From Plakobranchus ocellatus (taxonomy: Eukaryota; Mollusca; Gastropoda; Plakobranchidae), in NCBI GenBank assembly GCA_019648995.1, contig BLXT01000945.1, positions 417,178 through 437,975 on the forward strand: a DNA stretch of 20,798 nt, given 5' to 3'. The position numbers and the translations under genes are program-made. Shown in pieces: positions 9,801 to 18,800 of the stretch. The notes beneath the pieces are model-generated. The model had not been told where the DNA came from, did not search any database, and saw only the letters and a list, made by a program, of their open reading frames with translations. Numbering within the stretch: position 1 is the first letter of the stretch; each line of letters begins with the position of its first letter.

Positions 9801-12800
9801 CTTCTTGTTGACTTGAAAAATCTCTTTCATCTGTTCAAACATACAAAAAACATTTTTTTTCTTTCAAATTTTTTTTTTCTTTTTCATATAGAATTTCAGA
9901 AACAAAAACTGAAATTTGTAAAAACCCTTCTCGATTTATAAAATAGAAAAGAATTCAAAATTTCAGCTACTTTTTCATTAAGAGAAAAAAATCAATGTTA
10001 TGGAATTTGCAAAATAAAAAATAGCACAATGGTTCTCCATTTATCAAACTGAGTATAAAACAGATGTTTTGGAGATGAGTTTGAGAAATGAATGTTTTAA
10101 TATGTCTTGCAAGAATACCTATTTAAAAAATAAAAAGCATATTGTTTTCAAGAACTTTTGTTTCTTGCACTCATACCCATTCTATCCACTGACTTTGAAC
10201 GAGCGAAAACCTGTGCATCATTTGCCATTTTTGTTGAGGTCAAAGCTGTGAAAAAATAGAGAGAAATGGCTGCTTTTACCTATGGGAAGTCCAAGTCTTG
10301 GTCGAATGTTTAAAAATCATATTTGTAAGTTATACATCTCTGACCATGCCATTAAAGAGCTAAACAAACTTTTTGTTTTTTTTGGCTCTAAGCTATCAAA
10401 TTCAAATATATCATCTTTTAAAAAAACATCATGATGCAATAGGCAAAAACTTTAAATTTGCATAAAAAAAACATAATCAACTTTGATTTGACAATAATGG
10501 TAGAAAAGGATGCTTGAGCCTTTACGTTTTTTTTTGTTTTTTTTTTCGTAGTTTGCTTGATGACAATTAAATCATTCTGGCTTACGCAGCTTAGCATTAG
10601 AAGATGATGATTTGCTACTTGCTGCCAAGTCCCTTGAGGCTAGCCTATTCCGTGGACTGTGATGAACACATAGATGATCAGGATTGCCCAAGGCTACATC
10701 AAGGTTTGTATTTGTCAGGCTGGGAATATGATATAGTGGTAGATGAAGCATAACTTATATTTTCTGGAAAAAAAATGTATAAAACAGTGTGTTTCATTGC
10801 AATTATAGCTGATTTTCAGAGTTTGGAAGAGAAAATCTTCCTTGCACAAGTTCAATATTTTCTTTGGAAAAAAAAAGTGTATGTAATATATGCTGTAAAG
10901 TTAATGTGATTTTTTTTTTTTTTTTGTTATTACCTATTTAGTAATATTGAGTAACTTATTTAGATAATTTAAAAAAAGGGCAAGAGTCAGGGAAGCATTT
11001 TCTTAGACTCTACAATATGATGAGGTCAAAAACAGTGACCCAAAAATGTTACATCTAAAAAAATCTTTTTTCTTTCTTCAATGCCAGTAAACTATATAAC
11101 CATGTGGGGTACCATCATTTTTACAGATGCATATTTATACTAAAGAAGTCCATATTCAAAGTTCCACCATATATTTAAAACTTCTTGAATTAGATAGAAG
11201 GCGGGAAAATAACCTCTTTGAAAGCAAGTCAAAAATTACCATTGACCTTGGTGCACAGCTTTTGACTTTAGAACATTAATTTAGTCTTCATACATATGTC
11301 ATCAACTTAAGAGATAACAATTCAGATCAATCTACCTTTCTTCACAGCATTGTGACATGTGAACCTCATCTGTTTGCAGCTGCTCAAGAGTCGCTCTACC
11401 TTGATCCACTAACAGAGGAAGAGGCCGTGCCTGCTGGTCTTGACTATCATGTGGTGACCATCCAGCATCTATCAGCACTGCTAAGTAGTAATAGTGCTGG
11501 GAAGGAAAGAAAAATAATCTTGCATTCAAAAGATTTGCTTAGTAAATAAAAATAGAAAGCCACTTCTTTTTGGTTTTTTTTTTTTGTCAACTAAATTCAC
11601 TATTTAAGCATGCATACACACAATGAATCTATGCAAGCTAAATTGAGCAAGTGACTTCAGAGTTATTCAAATAATGCCAGAGGCTTTCAAATAAAATCTG
11701 GAACATGCAACTTTCATTCTATTGCTTTTCACCTTAACCAAAATAATTATGAATATATGAAGAAGAAACATCTGGCCATAAAGACAATAAAAAGACTAAA
11801 TATTGGATTTTCTATTTTTAAATCTGCAGCTTTTTGTATAGTTAGATTCAAACAGGGTTTTAAACATAAAACCAGCATAAAACTTTTGGTATCTATGCGA
11901 TTATACAATTATCAAATATAAATCAGCAAGGGAATACTTTTTATCTCATTTATAAGAATAAAAAATTTACTGACAAATTGAATGAGAATTTTGCAACAAG
12001 AACATAGATGCATTTACAGCATACACTTTTCTTATCAGCTTGAATACTATTCTCTACTAAATATACAATTTAACAAGCATGTGGGTGATCTAATAAAACA
12101 AAAAATAAAAAACAAACATACCCACTGTTGAAAGCTTAATGTAATTTTATTAGTGAATGCTAATTGAATCATGGTGTTTTAGGGGCTAAACATAGTTAGA
12201 TCATTCTGAGCCACAAATTAAATACTGCCCAAACTATGTGGCTTAATTGTGCACATATTTATCACACACAAAAAGAGTATCATTTTTATTTTAAATGACT
12301 GTTTTAAAGATTTTTAACTTGAAAGTGGCTTTTTAGATAAAAAAAACAAAAGTAATATTAAAAGGGGCACATACCAAACCAACAACCATAAGAAAGCTGC
12401 GAGTCACACATGGCTTGTAGCCAACAGGAAAGGATATCCTAGTGTTTTGGCTGGCATACTGTTTGAACTCATGCCACACAAACACCTGGTTCACTTCTTG
12501 CCAAGAGGACAAAGATAACAAATTATGGCAGTTCAGGAACAGATTCACATCCCTTTGCTGCTCCTCTTGCAAGTGTGTGGTTATTAAAAGCCCCTGTGAA
12601 ACAGATATCATACCAAATGTTTTTATTTTCTATATAATCTCAATAGCTTTTCCAGAAATATTTTGGAAGTTGGTATCCTACACACTGAGATACACATCAT
12701 ATAAATTTGATGAATAAAAGAAAAATAATCAAAATAATTTGGTCAAGAAATTCAAGCAGGAAGTAAAGACTAAGTTTACATGAAAGAAAAAATGTGGCTA

Positions 12801-15800
12801 TCCATCAATTACTTACAAAACACAATTAGTTTAAAGGTGTGTTATATTCTTTTGTTTTCGGCTTTGTTATTATCAATTTCAATTCTCTTCAGCAAAAATT
12901 AAAACAAAGAAAAAAACACTTAAAAGCTCAAATCCAACTCAACAAAATGAACAATACAAAAAATCCAATGACAAACCTGTTATCACAGAGAGGGTCATTT
13001 ACCTTATAATATAAACTTGTCCCTCTAATGACATACTTTCTTCTTAAAAACAATTCTGCATCATTCTGAAAAATGAAACCAAGAAATAAGTAAAGTTTGA
13101 AAAGAAAGTTTTTCTAAATCCACATACTCTCTGAACTTTTCAAAAGATTTTTAGAGTATTGTCCTATAAACAAATTGAAAATATAATTCTTTAATTTTAC
13201 TAAATTGAAAATTTCAATGATGTCTCAATAATTATCTGAATTAGTAAATTATAAAAGTAAAAACATTTCACAACTGCTATCCTCTCATTCTAGACAAAGA
13301 TATTTTAATCTGTCTTTACTGATCTAGGTTACATTGATGAGATAAATTAATGCCAACTTTAAATAGCTAGCCTTATATCAATCTGAGTTACATTGATAAA
13401 ATATACCAATTGTAAATGTACCTAATTATTTTTATATCACTCCAAGTTACATTGATGAAATATACACTAATGCCAAGTTCAAATTACTATTTTCATGATT
13501 CAGTTCTTACCAAATAATCGTCAAAATCCATAGATTCAAATTCATTCAAAATTTCATCACACAGCAACTGAAATGGTTTTTAAAAGAAATTATTTCCAAA
13601 TAAGGTTTCAAAAGTGAAATGCACTTGTCAAACAAGCTCTTACATGCAAACATTTATTTCGCAACATCAACTTTCTTAAAATTGAATTTCAAAACTTTTT
13701 TTCCCTCCTGATTTCAGACATTTATAACAATAAGGCAATCTCTTTGCAATCTCTTTTGCCATTCAGCTTCTGCTAAGATGCTCTCAAATTATCTCCAAAA
13801 CTATTAATTTTTCAAACAAAAGCTCATTTAAAAAATTTCCAGAAAAATAAAAGCTATATACAAATACTGCATTCCAAGGAATAGAATAATAAGTATAAGG
13901 ATCTTGAGGATATAATGGCGGTTGAAGGAATATAAATTAATAAGGTAAAAGAAGATAACTGTCCACTCAAACTTAATTGAACAAAGTTGAACAGAGTATA
14001 TAAATCACCATTTTAAAAAGTTGAAACAATGTTAAATAAATACAAATGCAGTTTAAGTACTATTTAATTCTGCATTTAAGTTGTCACAAACAAGTGCTGC
14101 AGTTTCAGGCTTAATTTGCTAGCCAATGCACCACAAATGCCCCAGCTACAGAGGTAGTTGTTATATTTGTCTTAACTCTTAACTTGCCACTGTTTTTTTG
14201 TTACTTCTTCCCCTGATTGCTTGCCTATTGAATGGGAACATTGCAAGTTCCACCCTGTCAGGTTCTGTGTTTTATCCAGGTCTTGATTTAGATCAAGCAT
14301 CTACAAGATCAGGCAGGTTCTAGATCTACAGTTTGTGGCTAAGCATTACTTTCAACCGACAATGTTTCTTCCTTTTTGAATGGCAAAAATCACAAGATTC
14401 AACATTTTGAGCGACATCTACCAAGCCTTAGTATAACTCAGGACAGAATCCATGGTAAGAGAGGTTGTAAAACCATCTGGTAAAATGAGAATTTTTTTTA
14501 CCCCTGATAAAATCAAAATGGTCTCTCTCTTTAAGCAACTTGTGAGACAAAATAATCATTCTGAAACCAATCAAAATTACATACAAAATGCAAATCAAAC
14601 GTTTTAGGATTTATATAGATATAGATATGAAAATGTCATCAACTCGGTGATCTGTGAGTGAGAGCTGCATGGAGTGAAATTTCTTGAACAACATTAGCAA
14701 TGAATTGTATTTAAAAGCTTGATAAATAAAATTATTATTTCTGACCATTTCTTACAAAATGATTCATTTATTGCCCAACAGAGATATAAAGCAAAAATGG
14801 CTGGAGATATTGAACAAAAAATTTCCCTGAAGATCTTATGGGCATGAACACTGTAATGCCTAAACAGCTTTTTTTTAATATCTTCAAATGTTCTTAAATG
14901 ATTTATTTTTTTTCTAATCAAGTCAGGCTATTACCCACAAAAGACTCACTTTGTATGAACTGATCACATTTACAAATGCCTTTTTCTAAAAATGGATTTG
15001 CAATTCATGAGAACTGGTTTCAACTGTGTTTAAAAACACTTTTAAATGACAAAAAAATCTATTCTTGGCTGACCTTGTCCTTGTTTGGAAGTCCCAAAAG
15101 TCTTACACTATAAGGATTAGAAGTTAGCATAGATGCCAGGCGGGGATACTGAACAAGGCCAGATTGGAGCCTACTAGAGGGCAGTTGAAGGGCACAGTGG
15201 AACATCAAGGCTATCAGCTTATCCAGCCACACTCGATCACAATCTTGAAAGACACTAAGGCAAGAGATAACAAAAATATTGAAATATTGGTCTGATATTT
15301 GTTCTATATTCTATTCTGTGTTTTACAAAAAATTAATATTTCAATTAAACATATGTGATAACGCAAATGTAGCTTTTTCCATGTTTTATCACTACTTCAT
15401 CTTTCAAAATACTTAGAAATAAATAAATAACTATTTTCATTTTTTTTTATTGAACAGTGTTTTTAAAAATATCCTAAATTCAAAATGAGGCAACATTTTT
15501 CTGTGTATTGGATGAAGTAACAGCACTTTAAATATCAGCATTGTGTTATATTTACTTTTTAGCAATGATGTATCTCAATAAATGTTTTGAGCTTGAAATA
15601 ATCAATGATTATTCTCTAAATGCAACAAAAGCTTTTTTTTTCTCACACAATAAGAAAAGGCTGCTACAAGATCAAATATCTACCTCTGAAAATCACCAAA
15701 AAGTAGCACCAGTAAGGAACTGAACGAATTGAGCACATTTTCCAAGGAACTGGCTGAGATCCTAAATGTTTTTTACACAAACCAAAAAAAAAGAAAGGCC

Positions 15801-18800
15801 ATGTGAACAATTTCAAAATTAAAAGAAAAATATTTCATAAAGTTTCAAGGTTGAAATGTCTGTAGAGGAAAAGATATTAGGGATTACCATATTTTTTGTA
15901 TCTTACGACTCTTGAACTAAATATTCAGCAATTAAAGACAACTAGTTGGAAACAAATATAGCTGTCTGTATGTTTCGCCGCAGATGAAAATCTGAATATA
16001 TTATGTCTTGATGAATTGAGATATTCTGCTGAAAAATGGTAAAAAAAAACTGTTTTCACACATCCTCTTTTTTTTATTCAAACAATAAAATATAGCAAAC
16101 ACTATGGATCTCATCTAAATGTGTAAATATTGAGAGATGATTAAATTGAGAATCATTGAGAATACCACAACAACAGCAATCTTTTAATCTCTGCCCCAGC
16201 TGTAAAACATCTCTCAAATGTTAGCATTTTAAAACATTTCTTGCAACCCTTCCTATTATGTCAGTATTACATACAGATCTTCCCTACTGAGGAAGTTAAT
16301 TTTTTTCCTTCTCTGGAGGTTTTTTTTTTTTTTTGTTAAAGGTAAAAATACCGTATTTTGACTTTGCATCAAAATAATGCTACTCAATGTTCACCATTGT
16401 AAACCTAACAGAAAGAAGTTTCAGGCAATTTTAAAGTTTGAAATATTCAAAATGCAACTTCTAACTTATTAAGATTGGTCTTGAGAAATATGCAAGAGGA
16501 AACTTTCATTTCTTTAGAAATCTCTATGTTGCCAGCCAAAAAAAGAATATAAGTCTAAATAGAAACCAATATCATATTTTTTAAATTGCCGACCCTATAT
16601 ATGTCTACATTTGAAATTCAAAAGTCTCACCTGTTCCCTGGCATTACAAACACTAAAACATCCCTGCCACATTGCTTGTAAGCGACATGAACTTCTGAGT
16701 TATTGAGCTGCAGATGAGACCTGAACAAATTTGCATCACACATCATTAGAAAGCAGAGTTTCAGTAGAAATAAAAAAATAAAAAAAAAGAAAGGAAGAAA
16801 AGAAATGAGCACATGTATAAAACTGTTTAAAGCATAACACTTTCTAGAGTACAAAAACACATTTTGTGCTTTAATTTACAAGGATGATGAAATGGGAAAA
16901 AAGACTTAGTAGAGGCTTTACTTTCAAGTTCATTTGTTTAGGAGAAAGGAAAAAGGCTGCCACTTTTGGAATTAGAGAAAAGACATGTTTGAAGTTAACC
17001 TGAAATTTGCGATACATAATTATGTTTAACTTCAACAGTATTCATACCCACCTGATAGCTGGCTGTCCCACTACATCCATCAGAGCAGAACTGAGTGTAA
17101 TAAACAGACCTCTGAGAGCTGTAAGGACTTCTTCCCCTGGTGGGAATGCGTAGACTACATCCTCCTAAGTCATGAAAAAAGAGTTGAAGGTCAAATGTTT
17201 TTTTATAACATTAAAATTTCCAAAAAAAAAAAAAAGAATGTCAATCAGTTTGTATCCGATTCTATTGACAATAACTTCATTTACTTAGCTCATTTGGACA
17301 GCTGCACAGGAAACAGAAAAAGTCAAGAAGGTTCTACACATAAAAAAAACAAACATTAATTACCACCATAAAACATCATCTTGCTGCGACTACAACACAT
17401 ACCATCTGATCCAGTTCTGTATCATTAGTTGCCTGTGTGAGAGTTAGGTACATAGCAACACAGTTACAATGAATCAGCTCTTCCTGAATGTGAGCCAGGC
17501 GTTTCCCCAGAGTGGCCAGACACAGATCAGCCTCAGGGACCTGAAGCACTGTGTAGGACGATTTAGGGCCAATAATCTTGGGGGACTGAAAGGTTAACCG
17601 CACCTTCAGACAAAAAGGAAAATATAAAAAATTCTTTTGTAGATGGTAAGTAAAAAAATTTCAAAGTATTTCTTTTTTTTTTTGTTTGTTTGTTTTTTGT
17701 TTTTGTTGTTTTTTTCCCTCCCACAAGCTACATGTTTTCTTTAATGTTCCATTCAATTATTAGTTCTAAATTCTTTTTATAAAGAAATGATTTTTTTGTA
17801 GAAACGCAGTACTTTATTAGGTTGAGATAATTTATTCCACTAAAATCCTTACATATTTTATGATACCATGCCCTTTTCAGTTATCAATGGTTAACTTATT
17901 GAAAATCAATTATGAAAATACACACACACATGTAGCATCAGAGCAAAGACCATCAGAACCAGCTACAATCTGTCATGTCTTGACAAAACAAAACAAAACT
18001 CTCACCTCTCTTTTATGCTGAGCTTTAAGAAGTTGGGTGAAGTTCCTCCAAGATACATCAACATCATTTATGCGAATCAGCATGTCTCCTAAAACATTTA
18101 TGGTGAAAATTCAGTTGTTGCAAAACTTTAGCCCCTTTTAGACTTAAATGAAAGCTCAAACTTAAGTAAACAGAAGTATCTTTTTAAACATTTTTATGTG
18201 AATAATTCCTATTTTGGGTTAACTTCTAGCAAATCTAACAATAAAAACAATTTATTAGTGGTCTGACACTACAGCCATAAAAATACAAAAGTGACCATGC
18301 TCAAATTTTGATGCCTTAAGTAACTACAATACATATTTTATAGGATTTTATACTAAAAAATTTAGAGCCAAAGACTTCAGTTTTCTGGCTTAAGCAATTA
18401 GGTCACTTAAGGGTTTTGGCTGCAAAGACATGGAATGTATTGGGCTTAGTAATTACCTCTGAAACTGAAAATAATCTGTTGCACTCTTTTGATATGATCT
18501 CCAATCATGCTTCTAAAAAATGAATTGCTTATACAGAGAGATGGATCAGACGGTGAGGAAAAACAGTTCTTTTTTTTAAAATAATTTTTATCCAATCCAA
18601 CGTTTCAAAGGCAAATGAGGCTGAAAAACTACAAGCCTGTCTTTTTTTTTTTTAAATTTATAAGCATATCCAACTAACATGTTTAAACTAATATTAAATA
18701 TAGTGCCATACTTACCTCTTGAAATGTTTCCAGACAAAAATGCTTTACTTCCCTCTATAACTCCTTGAACCACAAGTTTTCTATCCCTGTATACATGTTG

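Noticed and set aside
10719..10765. Upstream acceptor for exon w12 at CCAG near 10763 or TATAAG near 10754
   Set aside because: Both give the wrong phase or an in-frame stop; only the AG at 10720-10721 fits exon w11.
14100..14420. Possible tRNA-derived SINE in the w7-w8 intron
   Set aside because: No convincing A and B boxes, tail or target duplication.
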